DNA of 29,690 nucleotides from Trichomonas tenax (lineage: Eukaryota > Parabasalia > Trichomonadida > Trichomonadidae). The position numbers and the translations under genes were made by a program. Where the stretch lies: positions 1 through 29,690 of the forward strand of contig JALKBU010000639.1 in NCBI GenBank assembly GCA_023091735.1. Direction: 5' to 3'. The notes beneath the pieces are model-generated. The model was not told where the DNA came from. It did not search any database and saw nothing but the letters and a program-made list of their open reading frames with translations. Shown one piece after another: positions 1-12,700 of this stretch; position 1 is the stretch's first letter; each line of letters opens with the position of its first letter.

Positions 1-334
1 CAATGATTTGATAGATATATAGACTGTGCCACTTACACCACTGGATAGACAACTATCAATATGTACATGAAAGTACTTTCAAATCGAAAAAATATTGATC
101 AGATAAAAAGTTATGAAGGTCGCGGGATTACACCGCAGAAGGAAAAATTTTCCCGGCTTTTTGACTGAAAACAAAGTCCAAAAAATTAAAGCTAGACCGT
201 TGTATCTAACATAAATTTATTGTACCTCATAAGCATCGTTTGGGTATTGTTCCTAAATCCATATTTTTAGATATTTTTTTGCAACAAATAATTCGGTTTG
301 AAGTCGATCACAAAATTAAGCATTCTTGTGGTAA

Positions 335-364
335 CTAAAGCATATGCTTTAGCATTAGAATGCT
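335..364. repeat. Two adjacent palindromes
   Basis: CTAAAGCATATGCTTTAG (335-352) is a perfect 18-bp palindrome. It is followed without a gap by AGCATT-ag-AATGCT (351-364), a second inverted repeat. Function unknown. Confidence 0.6.
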
Positions 365-430
365 ATCCATCAACGAAATCGCAGGGTGAAATTTTGAATT
401 ATTAAAATTGTAACGAAGATCTTAGGCTAA

Positions 431-469
431 TGTTGATGCGTGCTATACCAAATCATTTTGGTATCAACA
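431..469. repeat. Stem-loop with bulge
   Basis: ATACCAAA (445-452) pairs perfectly with TTTGGTAT (457-464) across a 4-base loop. The outer TGTTG (431-435) pairs with CAACA (465-469), leaving a one-sided bulge. It could be a relic of a transposon end or chance in AT-rich DNA. Confidence 0.5.
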
Positions 470-1173
470 TATATACAAATTAAGCCTGATTAGTCGGTTA
501 TCCTTACAATTTATTGCCTTGAATGTCCATGTAGATGCGTTTGTAATAGATAGAAGAAGATTATCTACTCATTGTGGGCGAATTTTGTAATAAAAGGCCC
601 ACAATCGCCCGCAAAGCGCCATATTCGTGAATACATCGCAAAGGTCTGGAGTTGATTCGTAGATTATGAGTGATTCAGCATCATAATGATGATTTCTAGC
701 ATTTACAAGTCGAAAAAAATCAAAAAGTACACAAAATAAGGGAAAAAGCTAAATTGGCTGCAAAAACCTCAATAAACTTTTAGGATCATAATTTTACTGT
801 AAGAACTAGTCTTCAGGTGCACAATGAGTTACTTTAGACCTCATTTCATATGGGTGGAAGTCTAATTTTTAGAGTTAAGTTTTTTATTATGTCACTTTCC
901 AATGTAAACCTTTGAAAAGAAATGACCATGATGATTTCATTTTGTTCCTTATAACAAGGAAGAATTGCATCCTGATTTATAAGAACCAAAGAGTATGACG
1001 CTCTGAAGAATTCCGAAGATAGTTATCGCTTAAATTCAACTTTTTGGAAAATTCGAATCTAATTGTTCCTATTATACATAACTTTATACCAATTCGTTTG
1101 CAACACTCTGGCCAGCTGTTGGGAGCCAGCTGGTCTAAAGTTATCGAAATCTCAAACTTGCGCATTTAAAATT

Positions 1174-1975
1174 TCAACAACGATTTCTTGTTCCTATAAA
1201 TGAACCAAGTTGAGAGCGGCTCCCATCAAGAACAACAGTTCCGATCTGTATCTCATGTTTATGAATGCTTTCTAAACCTTTGGTGATGGCAGCTTTATAG
1301 TGTTCGGCAGTTAGTCCAGTCATGACTTCTGTGCGAGCTGGGTAGCTTGGCATGGGAAACATCGGATTCTCAATAACAAAATCGAGAAGTTTTCTGGACT
1401 GTGTTGAGCCCTCATCGAGGACAACACAAACGTGTGGCATGAAATTCAGAAAACCTTTTCAAACACTCTGCATTAGAATCAAATGCCGTTTGGTGAAGAA
1501 TCTCTGTTAACTTATCGCGACGCCAATGTGGAATATACTTCTCTTCATTTTCATCTAATGATATGGAAAGATCTTTTGTAGCAAGCATTCCAAATTTAAA
1601 CGTAAATGCTAACAAATTATGCATTTCATCAGACTCTGCTACAAGCATGGATAGATTTTTCTTTGCAGCCAATACAATCAACCTACGATAGACACCTTCA
1701 ATGCAGTATATTCCAGTCTTTTCAACATAGTTTTCAGGAGAGCCAAAATATTTCTTTATCAAGTTGTATTTCGATTTGTCTGGGCGGCAAACGTGAGGCC
1801 TACCTCGTTTAATTTTATTAATTACTAAAGTATCTCTTTCTGAATAGTCGCATTCGTATTGTATTCCGTTTTCTTCTATGATGTTTGAGCATTTTAAAAT
1901 ACAATGTTTGGATTTTGGATCATATCTAAGTTTGATGTAAGTTCTTTTTACAAAAAATTCGAATTGACCACGCAC
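1174..1975 (-). pseudogene. hAT/DUF659-like transposase remnant, frameshifted
   Basis: Two minus-strand reading frames join into one protein. The upstream frame (1975 down to 1412, 187 codons) has a BED-finger-like Cys/His layout, HCILKC then YEC and finally HVC after KRGRP, followed by a stretch with VAESDEMHNLL. The downstream frame (1440 down to 1174) reads CVVLDEGSTQSRKLLDFVI and GTVVLDGSRSQLGSF, which resembles the DUF659/RNase-H-like core of hAT transposases, where a D-containing strand and a VVTDNASN-type motif recur. The frames overlap at about 1412-1440, so a single indel explains the break. The upstream frame has no ATG: its first usable codon is GTG, and a TGA lies a few codons further upstream. 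Only the front of the catalytic core remains. Family assignment is by eye and moderate; that it is a broken gene is firmer. Confidence 0.5.
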
Positions 1976-2841
1976 TCGATTGATCCTATGACGAAACGTG
2001 CATCAACAAATTTGAGTCATGACGAGATTTCTTTATATGCAGCCGGTTTGGGCGTTTTCAATTTATACACAATTTGAGCCTAAAATTATCGGTGCGTAAC
2101 ACAATCGTCGTCACAATACAATAAATTGATTGACTCTCAACAAACACACGGGTATTCAATATTTTTAGTCGATAAAATGAATATATAGTATCAATGTAAT
2201 CTTTAATGCAGAGTTCACAAATAATTTCAATAATTTGCATAAGTGTTATCCGCATTTGAATAAAGATATAAAAAATATTCAGTTACCACAGTTGATCTTG
2301 AATTTTATTGAGCTATTGTGTAGTGTGATTAAAATAAATGCATTTCTATTATTTATAAAACGTTTATTATGGCTATTTTATTCTAAAAAATGAAATTGAT
2401 TAAATTTGAGAGGATACGCAAAGAGTATGTGAACTGCGTAAATGACAAAGCATACGCGTTATATTTTTGCGTATTTGCTGCATACTTACACATGTGTCCT
2501 CGTAGAAGTGTCCTAAAGGAAAAGTTATGTGTCCAAATCCTTAATTTTTGTGATTTTATTCGTTTTTCGTGAAATCTGATCCGAAAAGTCTAAAAAAGTC
2601 AAAGATAAATCAGCCATCCATCAATATAATACACAGAGATTACATATATCCACTAAAATTCGATCTCAAATTTGTTCATAATAATATCAAAAAGTGACCA
2701 AAAATAGGGGGTTTCTCCAAAAAAATTGCAGGTTTTTTTAAAACTAAGACACATAAAAGTGACGTTTGGACACTTCTGACATGTAAGGGACACATTCAAT
2801 TAAGTTCTATAAGGTTCTTATAAACAATAAAATTTTTAAGC

Positions 2842-2892
2842 AAAGGAAGGAAAGGAAAAAGGGAGGAGGAGAAGAAGAAAAAAGAAAGAAAG
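2842..2892 (+). repeat. 51-bp homopurine tract
   Basis: Every base from 2842 to 2892 is A or G, built from AAAGGAAGG, GGAGGAGG and AAAGAAAG blocks. Such tracts can form triplex DNA; here the function is unknown. Confidence 0.8.
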
Positions 2893-2935
2893 TGTCATCT
2901 TTGAAATCTTGGCGAACTTTGATTGCTTTTGAACT

Positions 2936-2982
2936 GCCTTCGGCGATGATGACGCCGCTGGCGCCGAAGGCTCGATTTTTTT
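2936..2982. other. GC-rich hairpin followed by a T-run
   Basis: GCCTTCGGCG (2936-2945) pairs over 10 bp with CGCCGAAGGC (2962-2971). A run of eight or more T starts at about 2975. It stands out in a very AT-rich spacer. It resembles a factor-independent or Pol III-type 3' end on the plus strand, but no RNA gene upstream is recognisable. Confidence 0.5.
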
Positions 2983-3400
2983 TGATATTTTGAGTGTCCA
3001 CGAAACACCCAAAATGTGTCACTTTTCCAAAGTGTAGCAGGGGACAAATCGGCTGGGCGGAAGGAGTGCAAGCACCTTTAATAAGACATATAGAAAACGT
3101 AATAACCAGTGTTGTGTAGATATCGATATCAAACATTTTCTTAAGATTGAAATCACTCCAAAAAGTAACAGAATTTAAATTGTGTCTTCACAAGCAGAAT
3201 GAGATTGGATATCAGTCTTCATACACCTTCACATATGAAGCACGGATATTATACAGAGATATTGATGGGGAATTTGAGTGCACACGTTGATTCTCTATTA
3301 TTGATATATATTTCATTGGAACTTTTTGAGGATTTCAAGACAATATCAAATGCTGATGACGATGAAACCTTATAAGGTTGATTTTTCATAAATTTTTCAA

Positions 3401-6103
3401 GATTCGAATACAATTCAAGAATCGAGTTGGCTGTCATTTTTTCAACTTTTGGAAGGAAAGCAGATTGAGCTTGCAGAACAGGAAATAGAAGAATTAATTA
3501 AAATTTGCAAAATGATCAAGGCAGACAAAATATTATATTTAATTCAGTGACAAAAACCGATAAAACCCACTAAAGCTAATTTCTCAGATATATTGAATAT
3601 TAGCGATGAAGGAAGAGATTTATTTTCAAAATCAGCAATTTTTAATGAAAGACATGATTCATTTCAAGAATTAAATCTCAAATTCTATAAATTCGACAGT
3701 TCTGTTCAGCCGCCAGATTTATATTATGATATATTGACAAATATTGAAAAAGTCGTTTTTTAAAAAATGGAAAATTTTTGTGATTTGTCGCCTTTGTCTT
3801 TTGTTGCAGCATTAAACAAAATTCCTCTTGTTAGAAAATACCTTGATCAGAAAAGCATTGAAAACTCTCAAATAATCGAAGCAATGGAAATAGCATCACT
3901 TTATGGCTGCGAAGAAATATTTGATATGTTATTTGAGGAATTACAAGAAAGATTAGAAGATAATGATGACGATGAGGAGGATATTGATAAATTGATTCAA
4001 GAGAGTTCAGTTTATGTTTGCTCGGTTATTGGCGCAAATTGGAATATCGTAAATAAATTACTTGACGAGGAAATTCCAAATCTATTTAAGGAATATGAAA
4101 ATGGAAGAACTGTGATACATTACGCCGCAATGTTGGTATTCAGAACTAATGGGAAGGATATATTAAAATTATGGAAATAATAAAGCGCGTGCCTAATGAT
4201 TTAATTAAATTTGATAAATTAGGCCATTGCCTAATAGAGTATCTCGTTGAAAATTTGCCATAAGGAGAGATATCAAGGCATGAGATTTATGAAAAGTTTT
4301 CAGGACCGAAGCTTGAGAAAAACCAGATATTATTTCATATTCAAAAGGATCTTGAAGGAGACAAAAGAAGAGCCACAGATATATTGACAAAAAAACTCAT
4401 CGACTGCGTAGAGAAGAAACGCCAAACAATGTTCAAAAATATTCTAAACTTTGCTGGACATGTTAAGATCGATTTCACAGATGATTCAATCAATCCTCCA
4501 ATTTTGTTCCAAATTGCGAAAATTCCAGAATCAGAGATATACATTAAAGAATTTATTACAAACAATTCAAATGGACAGCAGGCCAACATCGTCAATGATT
4601 TAGATCCATTAGCTTATAATCCATTATTCGCTGCTTGCATGATAAAAGAAAATAACGCGAACAATATTATTGCACTACTTGACTGTGGCTGCGATGTTAA
4701 CAGAAAAGTTCAAATTGATGGTGTCGATCACACAATTTTCTCATACCTTGCAAGCAAAAAGAAGTACAGCTCACTCATAACAATATTAACATACATCAAA
4801 GAAAGAAATATGCAACTTGATGACGCAATGAAATTCCAAATAATTGTTGATGACAAAGAACTCGAAAAAATATTTTATGATGAATTCAAGCAGTTCAGAT
4901 TTAGTAAAATCAAGAGATTAAGCAAGCAAAAGTCACCTCAAGAAATAGAAGAAGAAGCTAAAGTCGTAAATAACAATGTTAAGACACTAATTGAAAATAT
5001 TACGACAAACACTGAAATTGATAAAACAAACTTTGAAATTGAACCAGTGTCAGAAAATAATAAAGTCGATCTCAATAACAGCAATGAGCAACTGGAAGTC
5101 AAGATCGAAAGCAGAAATCCACAGGAGATTCAAAATGAATTCGATAACACAAAGACAAACAAATATTTCCCGCATCCATTGGATGGATTCAATAAGAAAG
5201 GAAAATTAAAAGTTCTCGAAAATGTTAAGAGTCCATATTTCCCAATTAATTATCAAAACAAAAAAGGTGTTACACCCGCAATTATGGCATCACATAACAA
5301 TCTCAGTGATGTTATGATCGAATTAGTATCAAGGGGCTGTGATCTCGATCACGCTGATAAAAACCAATACACAGCAGCCAGAATTGCAATCAACAAGAAC
5401 CGGATGGAACCTTTGCAAATTATATCTTAGGGAAATGGAAATCTCCAAAAGATATCAATAGCTTGAGGCTTCTCCTCTTAGAATGTTCATTATCTGAACA
5501 AGCTGCTTACTTCAAAGTTGTTTACGAGAATTTCAAAGACAAAAAAGATTTATCTTTAATTCTAAACAGATTCGAGTACAATAAAGTCGAAACTACATAT
5601 TTATACAGAAAGGAAACAAAGAAATTGTAATATATTTATTAGACACACTCCACGTTGACATTGAAAACAGTAAAGAAGAGACGCCACTGTTTAATGCAGT
5701 CATCTCACGCAAGAAAGACGTCGTCTTAATTCTTCTTGAGCATAATGCGAATGTTGGAAAGCATTCAAATGATGGTCAGACACCATTAATTAGAGCTGTT
5801 GAAACGCATGATCTCGAAATCACAGAGTTATTAGTCCGATTCAAGGCCAATCCAAATGACGGAGAACCTAAAGGAAATCATGGTGTCAAGTCAGCGTTCA
5901 TTACAGCAATCCTCAATCTTGAAGTTGAGATGATTAAGTCATTCATTCAGCATTCAACAATCAATTTCTCGAGCGAGTATAACGGAATGAGGCCTATCGA
6001 ACATTGCAATAAATTGATTCAAGATTACCAAGGAAGATCAGAAAAGCTCGAAAAAGCAAACCAAATAAGGAGGTATATAGACTCCGCAAGAGCATCCGCA
6101 TAA
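3401..6103 (+). pseudogene. Broken ankyrin-repeat protein gene (trichomonad type)
   Basis: One long protein can be followed across several frames. The N-terminal part (from about 3401) reads FFQLLEGKQIELAEQEIEEL, then NISDEGRDLFSKSAIFNERH, a BTB-like leader that I associate with trichomonad ankyrin proteins. The body includes SPLSFVAALNKIPLVRKYL, and the C-terminus carries ankyrin units such as TPLFNAVISRKKDVVLILLE and TPLIRAVETHDLEITELLVR. The lesions are TGA at 3548-3550, TAA at 3761-3763 just before the ATG at 3767, a frameshift near 4165-4175, TAA at 4261-4263, a frameshift near 5425-5435, a frameshift near 5605-5628, and the natural-looking end TAA at 6101-6103. Intact pieces are 3767-4180 (137 codons) and about 4264-5430. 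An intact relative would be a roughly 900-residue cytoplasmic scaffold-type protein. The N-terminal boundary is uncertain because frames upstream of 3401 are scrambled. Confidence 0.85.
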
Positions 6104-6733
6104 CATTTTATTTCATTTGTTTATTAAAATTATATTTTCATCCATTCGCGGCTGTATAATGGGCTTTCATACCTCTGAAAAATGTCGCACATATAGTTAT
6201 GTTGTCCAAATATAACGAACTTATTGAATAAATTTTTGATATTTTTATAATTCATCACCGCAAAAATATTCATTTGAAAAATTCGTTATTTATAGTAAAA
6301 CGATTATTGTTCAAAGTGTAAATTAATACATTACTAAACACTCTAATATATTAGTCGAAAAAGTTTGAAATACTATATCTATTGATAGAGTTATAACAAA
6401 TTCAAACTGACACAAAAAACTCACTTTATTTTTCTCGAGTCAATATTTTAATTACCAATTCGATGAATTATAATGATACACAGAGGAAAGTAATTGTATT
6501 GTATCATACACTTTTATGCATATTGTGTTATATATGAATTATATCATTTGAATAAGTGAATGTCAGTAAAAAGTCGAATTTAATTTAAAATCAAACTCAA
6601 AAATAATTTTTGTTGGAATAAAACTCATCCCTTAAAATTGAAGAATGAAAATATATAATTTAGATAGTAGATGCTATAGTGAATCTATATCTCAAATAAA
6701 ATACAAAAATTTAAATAAAAAGCTTTTTTTGTT
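6104..6733. other. AT-rich spacer upstream of the WD40 gene
   Basis: This 630-bp stretch has no credible open frame. It contains a modest hairpin, AGTTTGAA (6363-6370) with TTCAAACT about 30 bases downstream, enclosing TCTATTGATAGA. The last part presumably holds the promoter of the WD40 gene, but I see no clear initiator. Confidence 0.4.
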
Positions 6734-9700
6734 ATGGATGCGTTTTTCGTCCACCATTATGATTTTTATCATCCTTATCCGATAAAACTGTGGACGACGA
6801 GCGCTTATCCAGGAGTTCCTTATCTTTTAACGTATGATGGCGTTAATTTGCGCATATTTAATTATGAAACTAATCAATGCGTTAAGCAAAGGGATTTTTT
6901 AACACACGACAACATATCCTCTGCACTCGCAGTTTACTCAAATCTATATCCTTCTCGCGTAATTTTCGTCGTTATTCGTGAAAGAAGAACTTTAATTGCT
7001 TTTGATGAAAATCTCGTTGAAATTCCTTCATTAAACTTCGATACAACGTTAGTTATACTCTCTACAGTTTGGTCTCATCGCAGACAAAAGTTATTCGTTT
7101 CAGGAAATTTTGGATGGTTGAGATGTTTAAGTTTGGAAGTTAAAAACTCAATCAGTGGAACACGGGCACTGTGGGTACCCGATTGGTCATCACATGAAAG
7201 GAAAAACTGGGTTTCTCATTTAGCATTAGATGAAAGAGACGGATATGTCATTGGCTCATCTGCCACTGACATTATTGTGTTCTCAACTGACGATGGAAGC
7301 TTTATTTTTAGGTTTAACGCGTTTCATACTATGGAAATATCTGCAATACAATATTCTAACGAACGACACATGTTATATACAGCTGCTGGCGACGGGTTCA
7401 TCAAATGCTGGCGATTGTTTGGCAAAAAGCCACAACTCACACAATCGATTAAACAATTGCAATTGGGACCGATAAGAATGCAATTAGATGCTTCTTCTTT
7501 GATCTCTATATCCCACGAAAGAATTCTACGTCGTTACAACATGATGACAGGAAACACAATCGCTGAAGTTAATCTCGATGTTTCTCACACAAATGAAGAA
7601 AAGAATGTTGAAGCAGTTCTCGATGTCCAAACAGCATATTTCAATAAGAGACAATGGGTATTCGAGAGTGAAGGCATCAGAATTATGTCTTTCGAGACAT
7701 TCTACGCTCCACATGAACTTGCTGTCTGCTGTGATTTAGTTTCAGATGTCGTTGTTTCTTCTGCTGGAAATATTTTGGCGATTTGCAGAAATAACATTAT
7801 GCACGAAATTCATCCTGACGGAAATAATATTCAGACATATGATATTGATGCTGCTATAGTTGAAAATCTTCAAAAATCGCATCCTATCACAACCAAATTG
7901 AACAAATTTATAATCGAAGATGATATTTTGTATTTAGGTTATCAAGGCGGTGAAATCAAAAAATACGACTTCAAGAACATGAAATGCTTCGAAATGTTGG
8001 AGACAAATAAGACCGTGCCAGTGACGTATATGTCTATAGTTGATCATTTATTCGTAGAAAGGCATATTTATTGTCCAGCAGTTGGCGAGAAAAAGATCCA
8101 ACAGATGTTATTGACGGATTCTTATCCAGGAGCTTTTGCTCTCTATTGCAGTAAATGCGACAGTTACGTTGGCAGCTGGAAAATCATAGACAGCTCAATT
8201 CTTCAATTGGAGCAAGTCCCGGGTGATAAAATGTTGATCATGCTTGAAAAAGCCAATTTATCAATCTGGGAAATGATAAATCAAATCCGATGCAAGAATT
8301 CTGTTCAATTTGATGAGTTTGATATCGGAACATCATTTATATTTGCGACTCCTTCGATTATTTTCGTAACAATGACAAACGGAAAAGCTGCGTGTTATGA
8401 AGTACAAAAAGATCCTCCGCAATTGGTTCACATTCACACTGTTTGTGTGTTTAAAGTTCCTTTCATGAAAGTTTTGCCGACATCGATTCTTAAAACGAGT
8501 CCGGATTATCAGAAACTTAACGAGAAATACGATTTAGATGGTGTTGTTTGTTGTTTGAGCAAAGAAGATGTTTTCACGATCGTTGATGCAGTTCATGGTT
8601 CAACACTATTCACATGCAGTCTTCCAAAGCATAAAACAATGATGAGCTTCACATTGGTTCCTTACACTAACTTGTTTATTGCTGTTTCGATTGATCAAAA
8701 CATCAGATTACTCGAATATCCAGAAACCCACAGACCGAAGCCAAAAGAGAAAAAAGAACTCGAAGAAGACAAAGAATCGGAAAAAATCAGTTTAGCACCA
8801 AAGCCATTTACAGATGATGATTATGAACAAATGACTGCAAGAACACCATACAAGAGCGAGAAAAAGAACAAAAATGATGGAAAGAGCGGCAGAAACTTCT
8901 CAGAAGAAGCGTTTGAAAATTCACAGAAAACGAGAATTGTCTTCAAAGAGAATGACAGGAAAACATTCAGATTCGAGTATGAAAGCGGATGGCCAAGAAT
9001 TGTTGTTGATGATCTTCAAGAAGAAGAAGAAGAAAAAGAAGAGGAAGAAGTTGAGCATTCTGGTTTCTCTCCTTACGAAACACCAAAAGAACTCAGCGAC
9101 AACGAATTCGAGTTCAATTATAAAGATCAAATCTTCGTTTCAGACATTATAAACATCAACGAAACGATGCAAAAAGAAATTGATGAAGTTACAAAACACA
9201 ATCACGAAGTTTATCTTAAAATCATGAAAGCGAATCCAAAGGCCAAAGAAATATTCGACAAGAAGCCACTGAAGAAGATCACTGAGACTTATGGATATGA
9301 ATTTGACGATGACGATGACATCTATGATGCTTTCTTATCTCTCGATGTCACTCATCTGTCAACAGCACCAAAAGTCAGAGTTAATTCAACAATTCAGAGT
9401 CCTCGCGAGAGAGTTGATATTTTTAAGCTTCCAAAACAGACGGCAATCAAACCCATTGGCAACAAGAAACCGCATAAGAAACCAATGAAGAAATACATGA
9501 TTTTGGAGTTCCAAGATGGCACTAAAATTAAAGCTGACGAAAAGATGATCAATCTCCTTAAAATCATGTCACAAGAGAGCGACAAGAAGACAACAGGAAG
9601 CAACGAAGAGTACAACACTCCTGGTTTAATCTTCCATCGCGCTTTAGTCGATCTTGACAAGAACGCGAAGAAGAAGAAACATCACATCATCATCGAAGAG

Positions 9701-12700
9701 CAGAGATTAATTGCATTGCCAATTCAGACACTAACAACAGGCGGTGTTTCTATTGGTGCCTCGAACAAGCGCTATTTCCCTAAGGGAACAATCAGCAAAT
9801 TCGTTATCAACACTGTTGGAGGATCTACGATTACTTCAATGAACAAAAAAGGCGGTTATATGCACGCTCCATTCTTCCATTGGGAAGGCGTCAATTTCAG
9901 CAGCGATGACAGACGTAAACATCGTCGCCGCAAGTATAAGATCATGAATTTCAATGTTGTCGGTGAGCAAGTCGTCGAAGAAGAGGAAGAGTACACTTAC
10001 GAGGAAGAATCTGAAGACGAAGAAGAAAGATCAAGGAAATCCGATAAAAGCGAAAAACTATATTCTTCACACAGCGATGTTCCATTCTACAGCGATAAAG
10101 CATCAACGCACAGCGGCGATAAATCACAGCAGGAAGAAGATACGTTTGGTGAGGAAGATACTTTCGAAGAAATGTCTCCTCTTCCATCGAAAATCAATTT
10201 GTTCGATAACACTGATGACAGAGCTCGAAGACTTCGAGAGAAATCTCCCAGTGTCAAAGCTATCAGTGATTTGTTCGGATCATCTGATAACCCTCTTCTC
10301 GATCTCCTCAACAAGACAGAGAAACTTACAACAGACCAAATCTTGAGTGAGATGCACAACAGTTATCCGGACAGTCCAATAGAGTGGAGGCCTCTTGAGT
10401 CTATTCCAAAGCTTGGTTCCCCAAAGAATGCATTCAATGTTGCGGGTCTTCATCTCACGAATTTACCTGAAACAGAGCGTCCTCTATCACCGAGAGTTCT
10501 TGATCCATTGATGATGCTGAATCAGCAAATCAAACTTGATGATAACGATTTATCATCAATTTCAGAAACATCCGATGATTTGATGACATATTCAGATATC
10601 TCTTCTGAAAGTTTGTTATATGACGAAGACTATAATTCATCGAAAGAGTTCGAACTTGGTGTTAAGAAGGACACACGCGTTCTCACCCAATCACAGTTTT
10701 TCATTCAAGCAAATCTTCGCAGAAGCGATTTCGCGGCGCTTCGAAAACTTCTCGATGAAGACGGTCTCATCGATGAAAATGACACATTCATCAATCTTCC
10801 TCGTTGGCAGCCTACAGTTGAATTTAAGCCTCGCCATCGTCCAGTCGAGAAGCCACTAGGCCAGAAGAAGTCATCACGTGACAAGAAGAAAGCCAATGAG
10901 AATGAACCAGCAGATGACACACTCGACATCAAGATCGAGCAGATCAATGCGCAAGAGATCTCAGACGAAGATGATATCGACATTGACAACGATAATGCTG
11001 TTCGCGATCAAAGCCAAGCGTCTTCTGATTTTCCTCCACCAGAAGAAACAGCAGAACAAGTCGAAGAAGAAGTTGCAACTGATGAATCGAATCAAGATCC
11101 AGACGAATCTAAATATAAAATCTCAGAAGGCCTCAAGAAGAACTTCAAACGTGAAACAATCCAAGTTGCAAAAACTAAGGCAACAACTAACTACGCAAAC
11201 ATCAAATATGAGCATGAAGCACCAAAGAAGCCACCGACACCAGATAAACCAGTTCGCAAAGTCATCGAACAAGCGCTGCCAGAGAGTCGTATTGATAAAT
11301 CGAAACTCAAAGTCTCCGAAGGAATGCAAGTTCCAAAGAAGAAAGTTAAAAAGATCAAAGTTCAAGAGAAGAAAGAGAACAAAGCCAAGAAATTCAAAGT
11401 TTCTAAGGAGATGAAGAAGATACCGAAGCCATCCAAAATCAAGAAAGCAAAGGTCAAAAAAGTAGTTAAGAAACATCCGCGATATAATTTCACACCTATC
11501 GTTCCTCCTAAGATCAAGCGATGCAACTCATTTGGAGGCAAGAAACATCCAATCCGCATTGCAGAGTACGAGAAACCAGAATATTGGGAGGATGTCTTTA
11601 AACACATCTCAAAGTCCGATGATGATTCCTCACTGAAGCAAGAGGAAGAGGAGATCGAAGAAATCATTGAAGAAGAGGAAGAAGATGTTGCGGAGGAGGA
11701 AGAAGTCCAAGAAGAAGAGGAGCAAGAGGAAGAAGACTTAGAAGGATATGTTTATGTCTACGAAGAAGAGTCAGAAGATGAATTTGGCGGATTGGCTGCA
11801 CAGATGGCCAGAATCAAGAAGCGTGAAGAGGAAAAGCAGCACGAAGAAGTTGTTATAATCGAAGAACCCGAAGAAAAGCCCACAACAAAGAGCAAGACGC
11901 CCAAGAAGTCATCACGATCAAAGAAGTCAACACCTAAGAAGAATTCGCGTTCGACAGTAAGCAAATCTAGCAAAAAGAGCAAAGGAAGCAAATTATCAAT
12001 CGAAGCACCGAGCGAGAAAGCACAAGAGAGTCTTGAAATTGCCGGCGAAGATCTCATTACAGAGCCAACAACGAAAGGCGAAGAGGAAGAGCAGCAGCAC
12101 GAAGAGGAAGAAGAGGCGAAGATCACCGTCAAGAAGCAAGCATTCCGACGCCAGTACCAGCGAAAGAAGAAACAGCCAGAAGTCAAAGAAGAGGAAGACA
12201 AGAAAGAAGCCAAAGAAATTGTCGAAGAAAAAGAAGAAAAGAAAAAAGTCGAGGAAGAAGAAAAAATTGAAGAAGAGGAAGAAAGTTATTATGAGGAAGA
12301 AGATTACTACGAAGAGGACGACAACGAAGCGATCACACTCAACGAACTCAATGGACGTAAGAAGAACCGGATGCGCTCCGAAGAGATGATCGCTGCAGAA
12401 GAAGCAGCTCTCCTTGCACAGCTCGAATCGCAGACGACAGGCGATGAAGTTCCACGCGACGACTTGTTGCTTGGACTTGGCTCTACACCTAAGAAGAAGA
12501 ACGAAGATGCAATCAATCTCTTCGAGATCGCGACTGATGTTCCTCGTCCAACTCATCTCGGTGAATCCGTCAGCTTGGTCGAACTTGAAGGTGACTATTT
12601 GGAGTCACACGAATTCGTTTATCCTCCAACAAACGTCTTCTCGAAGTCAACAAACGATCTGTTTCACAAAGAAGAAAAAACGAAGAATATAATCTCCATG

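Larger units (their letters stand above)
1..1170. other. Decayed intergenic region, possible transposon remnant
   Basis: No convincing gene is visible. All frames on both strands are interrupted often; the longest open stretch is a 62-codon minus-strand reading (977-1165) with no recognisable motif. The segment lies immediately downstream, on the minus strand, of the transposase remnant at 1174-1975, so it may hold the decayed C-terminal part of that element, but I could not align it. It contains an 18-bp perfect palindrome (335-352), an imperfect one next to it (351-364) and a long hairpin at 431-469. Confidence 0.4.
1976..3400. other. Spacer without a supported gene
   Basis: Short open frames exist on both strands (for example 2807-3136 minus, 109 codons, and 2390-2572 plus), but they are low-complexity or AT-driven and show no motif. 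The notable contents are a polypurine tract (2842-2892) and a GC-rich hairpin followed by a T-run (2936-2982). The far right end, from about 3400, enters the ankyrin pseudogene. Confidence 0.5.

Noticed and set aside
2390..2572. 60-codon plus-strand frame
   Set aside because: Short, AT-driven, no motif and no sign of conservation.
2807..3136. 109-codon minus-strand open frame
   Set aside because: It translates the polypurine tract and the GC hairpin; composition is low-complexity and there is no domain or neighbouring remnant to support it.
11123..12556. Several long minus-strand open frames opposite the C-terminal half of the WD40 gene
   Set aside because: They are Phe/Leu/Ser-rich shadows created by GAA/GAG/AAG runs in the real gene and have no motifs or independent start context.
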